Source of the DNA: a virus
Strand: one strand, 5' to 3'
Virus record (IMG/VR): IMGVR_UViG_3300037508_000456
Span: 1-52,570 of that record
DNA: 52,570 nt
In this document: positions 1 to 6,018 of the stretch, piece by piece
Layout of the letters: the number at the start of each line of letters is the position of its first letter
Position numbering within the stretch: the first letter of the stretch is position 1
Notes under the pieces: model-generated
Seen by the model: only the letters and a program-made list of their open reading frames with translations
The model's database searches: none
What the model was told of the DNA's origin: nothing
Translations under genes and position numbers: made by a program

Positions 1-2
1 GT

Positions 3-857
3 GAGAACTATAAGATTCTTAATGTGGATGATCTTAAAGATCTTGTGCTGAAATTGTCTAAGTCTTCTCAGAGAATTGGACTCAGTACCAAGATGCAAGT
101 TCTTCTTCCTCAAGTTTCAAATCTTGATTTGAAAAATCCTAATGACACATCTAAGTTACATCAACTTATGAAAGACTTTGATCCTGACGAGAAGAGGATC
201 TCTCAAATATTGTTCAATCCAGGTGGAACTAGATCATACATGCCAAACTTGATGTTTGACTGCACCCTCAAATCACAGAGTGATGCTCTTTTTACTGTTG
301 GTACTCTTCGTGCCGCTGGCTATAAGCCAGAAGACATTCACATTGTTTGGATTTTAACCGACTTCAAAGTTGCTCTTCGTCAAAATTACAATAGAGGAAG
401 AAGAATTTTTAATGACATTCTTCTTGATACTCACTTAGGTGCAAAGATGACCATGACAGATCTAGTGTTGAAAAACTACACTAAACTAAACATCAATGGT
501 GACTTGGCAATTATTATTGGAGGTCCAGAGCAAAAGTATGGAGATATGCCTTGGCAAAATGTTGGAAGCAAAATGATTAAGACTGGAGGACAAGTTCTTC
601 CTGTTCATTTGGACAAGAATGGTGATCCAATGAAACCCGGTTTTACTGGAAAAGCCTATGGACAAAAAACCGCTGCTCCAGCCGAATGGGCAAAGGACTT
701 CACATATTTCAGATTGAAAAAGGCAGGAAAACAGGGAATAGATGAATCACAGATGGAAAGAATCAATTGGTTCATGAATCTGTTGACACCATTTGGAGAT
801 CGAAACGAACTCTCAACTAGCCTGTCCAAAATGTATCCTGAAACGGGAAAATCTTAA
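3..857 (+). CDS. P-loop kinase-like phage protein, 5' end cut by window
   Basis: The reading frame is open to the left edge, with sense codons before the GTG at 24, and no ribosome binding site precedes that GTG, so the gene almost certainly starts outside the window. The visible part has about 285 codons. A stretch beginning HIVWILTDF, followed by an Arg-rich segment (NRGRR) and DILLDTH, resembles the beta strand and lid region of the zeta-toxin-like or adenylate-kinase-like proteins common in T4-like phages. The Walker A motif would lie in the missing N-terminus. Function is inferred and weak; a plain hypothetical call is the alternative. Confidence 0.55.
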   Translation, partial: ENYKILNVDDLKDLVLKLSKSSQRIGLSTKMQVLLPQVSNLDLKNPNDTSKLHQLMKDFDPDEKRISQILFNPGGTRSYMPNLMFDCTLKSQSDALFTVGTLRAAGYKPEDIHIVWILTDFKVALRQNYNRGRRIFNDILLDTHLGAKMTMTDLVLKNYTKLNINGDLAIIIGGPEQKYGDMPWQNVGSKMIKTGGQVLPVHLDKNGDPMKPGFTGKAYGQKTAAPAEWAKDFTYFRLKKAGKQGIDESQMERINWFMNLLTPFGDRNELSTSLSKMYPETGKS

Positions 858-900
858 AGTAAACTCTTGAACATAGTAATTAATGGAGTAAACTAGCACC

Positions 901-1488
901 ATGCAAAATCCAATCAATCTACACAATTTGCTCGTTTCAAACAGTAAACTTGTTCGTGAGAAGAAAGAACTAATTCGTTTAGTGAGACTTCTGAATACAA
1001 CTCTGAATCAGATGTCTGATGTTGCAGGTTCATACAGCAAACAGGTCTCTGATGAAGCGGAAAAATATAAGACTTTGCCCAAAGGATTCTTAGTCAATTT
1101 ACTAAAGAACAGAAGTTCTTTTGAACAAGTTATGGCAGCGACAAAAGAAACTGCCAAGACGGTTGAGAAGAGTGTATCTGAGACATCAGGTGACATAGAT
1201 GATAATGTCATGGGAAATGCGTATTTCGATTCTCTCATTGAAGAGATGAATAGAATTAAGAATAATTCCATCAAAAATAATTACATGAATCAGTTGTGGT
1301 TTGAGGGTTATATGGGATCTGATGGAAAGTGGAAGTTCAAGAAAGTCGATAAGAACAATCCAAAATATAACAACAATATCTTTGGTAATAATTTACAAGA
1401 CTACTTGAATGATCAAATCAATAAACTGTTCAATGATATGAACAATGATTCCGATGATTATAATATTCCCCCAGAGGAGAATGTTTGA
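901..1488 (+). CDS. Hypothetical protein, helical
   Basis: This 195-residue protein is not recognised. The N-terminal 60 residues look helical and charged, and the C-terminal 60 residues are very rich in Asn and Asp. There is no signal peptide or membrane segment. A weak TGGAG lies upstream of the ATG. Its stop overlaps the start of the next gene by 4 nt (ATGATG around 1485), so the two are probably translated together. A minor structural or assembly role is possible, but nothing in the sequence shows it. Confidence 0.75.
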   Translation: MQNPINLHNLLVSNSKLVREKKELIRLVRLLNTTLNQMSDVAGSYSKQVSDEAEKYKTLPKGFLVNLLKNRSSFEQVMAATKETAKTVEKSVSETSGDIDDNVMGNAYFDSLIEEMNRIKNNSIKNNYMNQLWFEGYMGSDGKWKFKKVDKNNPKYNNNIFGNNLQDYLNDQINKLFNDMNNDSDDYNIPPEENV

Positions 1489-2069
1489 TGGACAGTTGCA
1501 GAACATACATGTTGAATGAGGCATCTTTAATTCGCCTCTATCAACACACGGTAGAGAGAAATATCGGAATAATTACCGCTTACCGTGGTAGATATCCTAC
1601 TAGTGAAAACAAGAGAAGAAATTCTGTCTTGCAGGCTGATATACGGGCAGCAGGATTTGGTTTTTATCGTGTTGAGGGACATTACATTGAGGGATACGGT
1701 TCAGATGTCTCTAAGGATGTAAAGGAACAATGTTTTCTTGTTATCGGTGACAAGGGTAATGATGATGGAAAATTGAAGGGTCTAATGAAGAAGTGGGGGG
1801 CGAAATATAATCAAGACTCAATTTTCTATAAGTCATTCGATGAAAAAGCGGTTCTTATTGGAACTCAATCTAAAGACGAAGATGGGAATCCCGTGGAGTT
1901 TCCCGGTCTTGGAAAGGAAGTTTCAGTGGGCGTTTATAAGCCTATGAAGATGGGTCAATTCTATAGTAGGATGAAGGGTAAGCCTTTCGTATTTGAATCT
2001 TATGGTATCCCCAAAACTTGGATCGAAATGTATGCAGAATATCTTCAACATAAGGTAGAAGATACTTGA
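1485..2069 (+). CDS. DUF3293-like phage protein
   Basis: This 194-residue protein has the pattern of a family seen in many large phages: an N-terminal IITAYRG segment, then N-x-R-R-N with a run of hydrophobic residues, a GFGFYRVEGHYIEG core and a following CFLVIGD strand. This fits the DUF3293 group, whose biochemical role is unknown. It overlaps the upstream gene by 4 nt. Its last codons overlap the -35 box of the promoter for the next gene. The family call rests on pattern memory only. Confidence 0.6.
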   Translation: MMDSCRTYMLNEASLIRLYQHTVERNIGIITAYRGRYPTSENKRRNSVLQADIRAAGFGFYRVEGHYIEGYGSDVSKDVKEQCFLVIGDKGNDDGKLKGLMKKWGAKYNQDSIFYKSFDEKAVLIGTQSKDEDGNPVEFPGLGKEVSVGVYKPMKMGQFYSRMKGKPFVFESYGIPKTWIEMYAEYLQHKVEDT

Positions 2070-2094
2070 CATCAACATCATTTGGCATTATACT
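2066..2094 (+). promoter_or_regulatory. Sigma70-like promoter, leaderless type
   Basis: TTGACA at 2066-2071 and TATACT at 2089-2094 with a 17-nt spacer. The -10 box ends 6 nt before the ATG at 2101, so transcription should begin at or next to the start codon. Confidence 0.8.
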
Positions 2095-2100
2095 ATAAGC

Positions 2101-2445
2101 ATGAACCAAGAAACCCTATCTCAACAAGAAATCGATGAGTTGCATACGAGTGTGACTCTTCTTCGCAACGCTCTACAACAGCACATCTGTATGGTCACCT
2201 TTACGAAGTCTGATGGTACTGAGCGCACTATGTACTGCACTCTTCGTAATGATAGTCTCCCAAGCCGCACCATCGAAGAGGCGGCAGAATCCTACAAGAG
2301 GCAAAAGGAGCAGAGACCCCGACCATTCACCAACATCTCAGTTTGGGATTTGGAGAACAATGCATGGCGGTCTTTTAACATCGACAAGGTTGACTCATTC
2401 GTTGTCGGAGTTGAGTTCCCACCGAACAAACCTGAGCATAACTGA
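2101..2445 (+). CDS. WYL_2 / DUF2693 Sm-like phage protein
   Basis: This 114-residue protein carries the hallmark of the phage DUF2693 (WYL_2, Sm-like SH3 barrel) family: a strand reading VTFTKSDGTERTMYCTL, then a Pro-rich segment (QRPRPFTNISVWDLE) and a closing WRSFNIDKV strand. Members are small and common in T4-like phages; a nucleic-acid or regulatory role is suspected but not established. No Shine-Dalgarno sequence is seen, and the promoter -10 box ends 6 nt before the ATG, so the mRNA is predicted to be leaderless. A tRNA cluster follows directly. Confidence 0.7.
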   Translation: MNQETLSQQEIDELHTSVTLLRNALQQHICMVTFTKSDGTERTMYCTLRNDSLPSRTIEEAAESYKRQKEQRPRPFTNISVWDLENNAWRSFNIDKVDSFVVGVEFPPNKPEHN

Positions 2446-2454
2446 AACTAACCT

Positions 2455-2528
2455 GTCTCCGTAACTCAGTTGGATAGAGTAACTGCCTTCTAAGCAGTAA
2501 GTCATAGGTTCGAATCCTATCGGGGACG
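2455..2528 (+). tRNA. tRNA-Arg (anticodon TCT)
   Basis: Complete 74-nt cloverleaf. The acceptor stem GTCTCCG/CGGGGAC is paired, the anticodon loop is CTTCTAA and the T loop is TTCGAAT. Discriminator G; no encoded CCA. It reads AGA. Confidence 0.95.
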
Positions 2529-2533
2529 CTTTC

Positions 2534-2606
2534 GCTTCGGTAACTCAGTTGGTAGAGTAGCGGACTTTTAATCCGCAAGTCGTGGGTTCGATCCCCACCC
2601 GAAGCA
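2534..2606 (+). tRNA. tRNA-Lys (anticodon TTT)
   Basis: 73-nt cloverleaf. Acceptor stem GCTTCGG/CCGAAGC, anticodon loop CTTTTAA, T loop TTCGATC, discriminator A. It lies 5 nt after tRNA-Arg. Confidence 0.95.
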
Positions 2607-2609
2607 TTC

Positions 2610-2693
2610 GACTTTGTGGCGGAATTGGCATACGCAAAGGTCTTAGAAGCCTTCGGAGTAACATCCTTGTGGGTTCGACTCCCACCAAAGTCA
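2610..2693 (+). tRNA. tRNA-Leu (anticodon TAG)
   Basis: 84-nt class II tRNA with a long variable arm. Acceptor stem GACTTTG/CAAAGTC, anticodon loop CTTAGAA, T loop TTCGACT, discriminator A. Confidence 0.93.
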
Positions 2694-2706
2694 TTGAAAG
2701 GAAATC

Positions 2707-2791
2707 GGCTCTGTGGCGGAACAGGCAGACGCAGTGGACTTAAAATCCACAGCCCTAATAAGGCGTGGGGGTTCGATTCCCCCCGGAGTCA
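2707..2791 (+). tRNA. tRNA-Leu (anticodon TAA)
   Basis: 85-nt class II tRNA. Acceptor stem GGCTCTG/CGGAGTC with G-T pairs, anticodon loop CTTAAAA flanked by GTGGA/TCCAC, discriminator A. Confidence 0.93.
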
Positions 2792-2816
2792 TTTAAGATC
2801 TTACATAATTACTTTC

Positions 2817-3011
2817 ATGGAAAAGTTAGACTGGGAAAAAGAAGATAAGAAAACCTTGATCGCTTTGGTCAAGTTTTCTCTTAATTTCGCTTCCTATGTG
2901 AGGGAAATGAATCCTGAACTTTGGAAAAAGGCAGGAGAGTATGCGGAAGACTTCACTAAAGAGGAAGGTGTTGAATTTACATCTAGCGAAGAAGATGAAA
3001 ATCAATCTTGA
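2817..3011 (+). CDS. Small acidic hypothetical protein
   Basis: This 64-residue protein (MEKLDWEKEDKK...) begins at an ATG 25 nt after tRNA-Leu(TAA). The frame is open further upstream, but only by running through tRNA genes, so the internal ATG is chosen. No clear Shine-Dalgarno sequence is present. The product is charged, has a Glu/Ser-rich C-terminus and has no membrane segment. It is not recognised. Confidence 0.7.
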   Translation: MEKLDWEKEDKKTLIALVKFSLNFASYVREMNPELWKKAGEYAEDFTKEEGVEFTSSEEDENQS

Positions 3012-3031
3012 ATAATTTTTTCTGTATCCTA

Positions 3032-3059
3032 TTGACACAAGAACAAAAGTAGTTACAAT
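3032..3059 (+). promoter_or_regulatory. Sigma70-like promoter
   Basis: TTGACA at 3032-3037 and TACAAT at 3054-3059, 16-nt spacer. The -10 box ends 9 nt before the ATG at 3069. The transcript probably also carries the tmRNA gene that follows. Confidence 0.75.
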
Positions 3060-3068
3060 TAAACCAAC

Positions 3069-3365
3069 ATGGACAAGATTCCAAACGACATTCAAGAAGT
3101 TTTGTTAGACTATTTGATCTGTAAGATTCAAGAGATCAGCGAGAGAAAGTTTTCCTCTCCTTGGATCAAGGGAATTGAGTTTAAGGTTTGGGACGCAATC
3201 AACGATCAAGAAATTTCAAATCTTGTGAGTGCAGATGAAGCCGCATTTCTTCGAACTGCATCAAGGGCTACAAATTCTTGGATTACTTTGGATAGCGGAT
3301 TAAGCAGTGAAGGTGAAATCATCGTTATTCCTATTTCTGAATGGAAGAAAAAGTATCTTACTTAA
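3069..3365 (+). CDS. Hypothetical protein upstream of tmRNA
   Basis: A 98-residue soluble protein, not recognised, with a regular alternation of hydrophobic and charged residues. The promoter -10 box lies 9 nt upstream of the ATG and no Shine-Dalgarno sequence is visible, so the message is likely leaderless or has a leader of only 2-4 nt. The stop codon TAA at 3363-3365 is immediately followed by the first nucleotide of the tmRNA, so tmRNA 5' maturation must cut directly behind this gene if they share a transcript. Confidence 0.75.
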   Translation: MDKIPNDIQEVLLDYLICKIQEISERKFSSPWIKGIEFKVWDAINDQEISNLVSADEAAFLRTASRATNSWITLDSGLSSEGEIIVIPISEWKKKYLT

Positions 3366-3758
3366 GGGGGCGAACAGGTATCGACTAGACAAAACATACA
3401 AGAACAGCATGCAGGAGATGGTTACTAGGCTCCTTTAAAAATGTGACCAAACAACAACTGCCAATAACAAGAGCAGATTCGTTTACGCAAAGCCCGTTGC
3501 TCGTCAGCGTCGCCTTGCTCTCGCCGCCTAAAAATCGGTGAGAAAGAGTTAGATGATCCCGATAATCTAACTCTTAAAATCGGGACTCGCACCAGGGACA
3601 AACGGCTTCACTCACATGTGCCGTGTGCGTATGAGAAACAGGTGAGAACCTTGTGAGGAACCCTTAGCCTCACTTGGAATTCTAAAGGGGAAGCATGTAG
3701 GTAAAGTGGTTCTTGTAAGGATTGTATTAGCACGGGGGTTCGATTCCCCCCGCCTCCA
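3366..3758 (+). ncRNA. ssrA: tmRNA (SsrA), complete one-piece
   Basis: The tRNA-like ends are clear: 5' GGGGGCG pairs with 3' CGCCTCC and discriminator A at 3758, and the third pair is G-U, the alanine identity element. The 5' end carries the conserved CGAACAGGTATCGAC segment. The T arm GGGGG-TTCGATT-CCCCC is at 3734-3750. A tag frame starts at GCC (3460) and ends at TAA (3529-3531). Just after it, a 10-bp stem (3545-3554 with 3565-3574) has a loop (3557-3563) complementary to 3579-3585, a standard tmRNA pseudoknot. CCA is not encoded. tmRNA with SmpB rescues stalled ribosomes and tags the nascent chain for ClpXP. Phage copies are known but uncommon. Confidence 0.95.
3460..3531 (+). other. 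tmRNA proteolysis-tag reading frame
   Basis: With resume codon GCC at 3460, the tag is 23 residues: it begins ANNKSRFVYAKP and ends RRLALAA before TAA. The LAA end matches the usual ClpXP degron. The Arg-rich middle and the length (bacterial tags are usually 10-20 residues) are unusual. The resume codon is inferred from the frame of the LALAA-stop end and from the preceding A/C-rich single-stranded stretch. Confidence 0.8.
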
Positions 3759-3761
3759 TTC

Positions 3762-3779
3762 GGGGATCTAGCCATCCCC
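3762..3779 (+). other. Hairpin after tmRNA
   Basis: GGGGAT-CTAGCC-ATCCCC forms a 6-bp stem 3 nt after the tmRNA. There is no T run, so it is more likely a processing or stabilising element than a Rho-independent terminator. The Shine-Dalgarno sequence of the next gene lies about 15 nt downstream. Confidence 0.5.
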
Positions 3780-3805
3780 AATTCAACTCTAACAAAGGAG
3801 AAAAA

Positions 3806-4015
3806 ATGGCTAAGAATGAGACTGGTTCGTGTCCGTTGTTTGGTGGTTGTGATAAGTTGTCTTGCCTTCTTTCGAAGGTCGGCATCAATCGTAGCCTTTT
3901 GATCACGCTTGGACTTCTTCCGTTCGCATGGAATGGAGTTGTCTTCCTTAAGAATTTCATTGTCAGCGTTTGGTCGCATCTTTCGACCGGCTTGACCACG
4001 GCATTCGGTGGATGA
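3806..4015 (+). CDS. Small membrane protein, hypothetical
   Basis: A 69-residue product with a strong AAAGGAG ribosome binding site before the ATG. The N-terminus holds three Cys residues (C9, C15, C20) in a short Gly-rich segment. Residues about 30-55 form a hydrophobic stretch that could be one or two membrane segments. It lies between the tmRNA and the second tRNA cluster, probably on the same transcript. Function unknown; the Cys pattern could bind metal or form disulfides, but that is speculation. Confidence 0.7.
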   Translation: MAKNETGSCPLFGGCDKLSCLLSKVGINRSLLITLGLLPFAWNGVVFLKNFIVSVWSHLSTGLTTAFGG

Positions 4016-4062
4016 TCAAAAAAGTCTCACGACATGTTCCCTTGCAGGGATGCGGGGGGTTT

Positions 4063-4134
4063 GAGGATGTAACTCAATGGCAGAGTTCTACCCTTCCAAG
4101 GTAGATGTTGCGGGTTCGACTCCCGTCATCCTCT
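4063..4134 (+). tRNA. tRNA-Gly (anticodon TCC)
   Basis: 72-nt cloverleaf. Acceptor stem GAGGATG/CATCCTC, anticodon loop CTTCCAA, T loop TTCGACT, discriminator T as expected for glycine. Confidence 0.94.
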
Positions 4135-4138
4135 TTTT

Positions 4139-4210
4139 GGGTCGATAGTTCAACGGTAGAATACTGCCTTTGCAAGGCAGGGGTTAGGGGTTCAAATCCC
4201 CTTCGATCCA
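4139..4210 (+). tRNA. tRNA-Ala (anticodon TGC)
   Basis: 72-nt cloverleaf. Acceptor stem GGGTCGA/TCGATCC has the G3-U70 pair required for alanylation. Anticodon loop TTTGCAA, T loop TTCAAAT, discriminator A. Confidence 0.95.
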
Positions 4211-4225
4211 CTCAGGAGAGATACT

Positions 4226-4429
4226 ATGAGATACTACGCAGGACAGGGATACCGTGATGGATACAATGACAGACAGAGTGGATCCAGAAGCCGTTGCCCT
4301 TTTGGTTCAGGCACGACGGATGATCCGTATTGGATAGAGTATAAGCAAGGATATGCAGACGCTGACCGTAAGATTCTTGAGGATGCACGAAGAGGCATGG
4401 AAGAGCAGAATAAATTTTTGTCAGAATGA
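4226..4429 (+). CDS. Ribosome modulation factor-like small protein
   Basis: A 67-residue product with a CAGGAGAG ribosome binding site before the ATG. Residues 8-45 follow the ribosome modulation factor pattern: GYRDGYND, then RSRCPF, then W-I-E-Y-K-Q-GY-A-D-A, matching the G-Y-x-x-G, C-P-[YF] and W-x(n)-G-[WY]-x-x-A positions of bacterial RMF (55 residues in E. coli). RMF dimerises 70S ribosomes into hibernating 100S particles. The gene sits among tRNA genes near a tmRNA, consistent with a ribosome-directed role. The C-terminal 20 residues are an extra acidic helix. The assignment is by eye; a chance Gly/Tyr-rich match is possible. Confidence 0.6.
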   Translation: MRYYAGQGYRDGYNDRQSGSRSRCPFGSGTTDDPYWIEYKQGYADADRKILEDARRGMEEQNKFLSE

Positions 4430-4435
4430 AATTAA

Positions 4436-4523
4436 GGATGGGTGGCAGAGTGGTCGAATGCGGTAGTCTTGAAAACTACTTTGGAGCAATACTCCAACGG
4501 GGGTTCGAATCCCTCCCCATCCG
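4436..4523 (+). tRNA. tRNA-Ser (anticodon TGA)
   Basis: 88-nt class II tRNA. Acceptor stem GGATGGG/CCCATCC, anticodon stem-loop GTAGT-CTTGAAA-ACTAC, long variable arm, T loop TTCGAAT, discriminator G as in serine tRNAs. Confidence 0.94.
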
Positions 4524-4526
4524 TTT

Positions 4527-4607
4527 GCGTAGTCAGCGTATAGGTTGCCAGGGTCATCTACTTGCAAGGGGTGATCTGATACAGAGGTGCAAGTCCTCCG
4601 CTACGCT
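4527..4607 (+). tRNA. Atypical tRNA-like gene (isotype uncertain, TGC or GCA)
   Basis: This 81-nt unit sits 3 nt after one tRNA and 3 nt before the next. It has a perfect-length acceptor stem GCGTAGT/GCTACGC and discriminator T. The T arm is odd: loop TGCAAGT, with G where T55 is expected and one A-C mismatch in the stem. The D arm is short (GCG/TGC, with GG in the loop). The anticodon arm is extended: about 9 bp close around ACTTGCAAG. A 7-nt loop CTTGCAA would give anticodon TGC (Ala); a one-base shift gives GCA (Cys), which the T discriminator would suit. It may be functional, degenerate or a tRNA mimic. Confidence 0.55.
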
Positions 4608-4610
4608 TTT

Positions 4611-4700
4611 GGACAGATGGCAGAGTGGTCTAATGCTGCGGTTTACTAAACCGCCGATGGTTCTTGAAGCCATCCGGGGGTTCGAATCCCTCTCTGTCCG
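4611..4700 (+). tRNA. tRNA-Ser (anticodon ACT)
   Basis: 90-nt class II tRNA. Acceptor stem GGACAGA/TCTGTCC, variable arm GATGG/CCATC, T loop TTCGAAT, discriminator G. The anticodon stem-loop is GCGGT-TTACTAA-ACCGC, giving ACT with T33 and A37 in place. Bacterial AGY-reading serine tRNAs normally carry GCT, so A34 is unusual. Confidence 0.88.
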
Positions 4701-4706
4701 TTTGGT

Positions 4707-4777
4707 GGCTCGTAGCACAACGGTAGTGCATCCCGCTGTTAACGGGAGGGTTGAAGGTTCGAATCCTTCCGAGCCAG
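4707..4777 (+). tRNA. tRNA-Asn (anticodon GTT)
   Basis: 71-nt cloverleaf. Acceptor stem TGGCTCG/CGAGCCA, anticodon loop CTGTTAA, T loop TTCGAAT, discriminator G. Confidence 0.95.
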
Positions 4778-4778
4778 T

Positions 4779-4849
4779 TGATCCGTGGTGTAAAGGTAGC
4801 ACAGGAGATTTTGATTCTCCTTGTCTTGGTTCAAATCCAGGCGGATCAG
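4779..4849 (+). tRNA. tRNA-Gln (anticodon TTG)
   Basis: 71-nt cloverleaf. Acceptor stem TGATCCG/CGGATCA, anticodon loop TTTTGAT, T loop TTCAAAT, discriminator G. Only one nucleotide separates it from tRNA-Asn. Confidence 0.95.
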
Positions 4850-4851
4850 TA

Positions 4852-4925
<74 letters not shown>

Positions 4926-4928
4926 TTC

Positions 4929-4956
4929 TTGACATAGTTAGAGTTGCTGTTATAAT
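4929..4956 (+). promoter_or_regulatory. Sigma70-like promoter, leaderless type
   Basis: TTGACA at 4929-4934 and TATAAT at 4951-4956, 16-nt spacer. The -10 box ends 6 nt before the ATG at 4963. Confidence 0.85.
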
Positions 4957-4962
4957 TATCAC

Positions 4963-5505
4963 ATGAACATTTTTGTACTAGATTCTGTTCCACAAGTAGC
5001 CGCACGAAACCTTTGCGACAAACATGTTGTAAAGATGATTGTCGAGAGCGCACAGATGATGTCAACGGCACATCGTGTACTAGACGGAGAACCTACCACC
5101 CGTGTAACTAAGACAGGTAGGAATGTTAAGCATTGGGATCACAGTAATCAGATGTTGTGCCTTGCAACGATGATTCATCACCCATGCACACAGTGGGTAA
5201 TGAGTACAAATAAAAATTACCAATGGTTGTATCAGCATGCGTCAGCCATGCTTATGGAATACAATCTTCGGTATAACAAGATCCATGCCATGGAAAAGTT
5301 GATTTCTGTTCACCTCAGTAGTTGCCCTAAAAATATTCCACTTGGCGATCTCACACCCTTCGCACAGGCGATGCCTGAAAAGTATCGTTCTGAGGATGCG
5401 GTCACCGCCTATCGCAACTACTACCTCGGTGATAAGGCAAGATTTGCCAAGTGGAAGAATGTTCAAGCACCGAATTGGTGGGTAGGGGTAAATTTTGGGA
5501 AGTAA
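4963..5505 (+). CDS. Conserved T4-like phage protein (CDKHVVKM family)
   Basis: This 180-residue protein matches a family I recognise from many large phages by its landmarks: an N-terminal NIFVLD strand, then C-D-K-H-V-V-K-M-I-V-E-S-A-Q, an H-x-C-x-x-W-V segment (HHPCTQWV), and near the end QAMPEKYR, AYRNYY and a closing PNWW. Its function is unestablished; some annotations liken it to pyrimidine-dimer glycosylases, which I cannot confirm. The many conserved His, Cys and Asp residues suggest an enzyme or metal site. No Shine-Dalgarno sequence is present and the strong promoter predicts a leaderless message. Confidence 0.75.
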   Translation: MNIFVLDSVPQVAARNLCDKHVVKMIVESAQMMSTAHRVLDGEPTTRVTKTGRNVKHWDHSNQMLCLATMIHHPCTQWVMSTNKNYQWLYQHASAMLMEYNLRYNKIHAMEKLISVHLSSCPKNIPLGDLTPFAQAMPEKYRSEDAVTAYRNYYLGDKARFAKWKNVQAPNWWVGVNFGK

Positions 5506-5635
5506 GCACAGCGCAGGAAAGGGAGACACCTACCGAAAGGTAGATTATTCCAAATGGTCTAAGAATTGGGACAATATATTTGGTAAAAAGCGTAAACCTA
5601 AGGTCACACGAAAGTCTCGTAAGACGAAGTCATAA
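5495..5635 (+). CDS. Small basic phage protein (SKHSAGKGD family)
   Basis: This 46-residue gene starts at TTG (5495) inside the end of the preceding gene, 11 nt before its stop; an in-frame stop at 5489-5491 limits the start. AGGGGT about 6 nt upstream can act as a ribosome binding site. The product begins GSKHSAGKGDTYR, then a W-S-K-N-W-D-N-IFGKK block and a Lys/Arg-rich tail. This G-K-G-D-x-Y-R-x-V-D and NW-x-x-IFGK pattern is a very widespread small phage protein of unknown role. Its stop codon overlaps the late-type CATAAATA box for the next gene. Confidence 0.75.
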   Translation: MGSKHSAGKGDTYRKVDYSKWSKNWDNIFGKKRKPKVTRKSRKTKS

Positions 5636-5638
5636 ATA
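5631..5638 (+). promoter_or_regulatory. T4-late-like promoter box, leaderless type
   Basis: CATAAATA ends 5 nt before the ATG at 5644 and overlaps the stop codon of the 46-residue gene. Confidence 0.6.
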
Positions 5639-5643
5639 CAAGT

Positions 5644-6015
5644 ATGAATATCATTACACAACTTTTAACAGTTCAGGCTCAAATTAGGGTTTATCACTGG
5701 CAAACTAAATCTTATGCAGAACATAAGGCTTTAGGTAAATTGTACGAGACACTTGATGGACTGACTGATCAATTTATTGAAACGCTGTCTGGATCTAAAG
5801 GTGGAGTTCCAAATGCAAAAGACAATTTCACCTTAGTGGCAGAAAACTACAAATCAAAAGAAAATGTCATTCAATTTCTTGACGAGTTTGTGGTTTATTT
5901 GAACCAAGATGTTCCTCAAATGATAGATCCACAGAAAGATACTGATTTACTCAATATCCGTGACGAGATTCTTGGTGCAGTCAACACGACAAAGTATCTT
6001 CTAAGACTAAAGTAA
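5644..6015 (+). CDS. Dps/ferritin-like phage protein (DUF5856-like)
   Basis: A 123-residue four-helix protein. The first helix reads LLTVQAQIRVYHWQTKSYAEHKALG, followed by LYETLDGLTDQFIE, which matches the Dps-like ferritin fold (H-W-x-T in helix A, D-x-x-x-E in helix B). It is shorter than bacterial Dps (about 160 residues). Related phage proteins are grouped as DUF5856. Whether it stores iron or binds DNA cannot be told from sequence. A late-type CATAAATA box sits 5 nt before the ATG and no Shine-Dalgarno sequence is visible, so a leaderless late message is likely. Confidence 0.7.
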   Translation: MNIITQLLTVQAQIRVYHWQTKSYAEHKALGKLYETLDGLTDQFIETLSGSKGGVPNAKDNFTLVAENYKSKENVIQFLDEFVVYLNQDVPQMIDPQKDTDLLNIRDEILGAVNTTKYLLRLK

Positions 6016-6018
6016 CTG

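Noticed and set aside
2616-2816. Open frame running through two tRNA-Leu genes into the gene at 2817
   Set aside because: The upstream part is the tRNA sequence itself; the real start is the ATG at 2817.
3762-3779. Rho-independent terminator after tmRNA
   Set aside because: A good stem but no T run; a gene with its own ribosome binding site follows at once.
3608-3999. Minus-strand open frames over the tmRNA 3' half and the small gene at 3806
   Set aside because: No start signals; the tmRNA structure and a strong + strand ribosome binding site explain the region.
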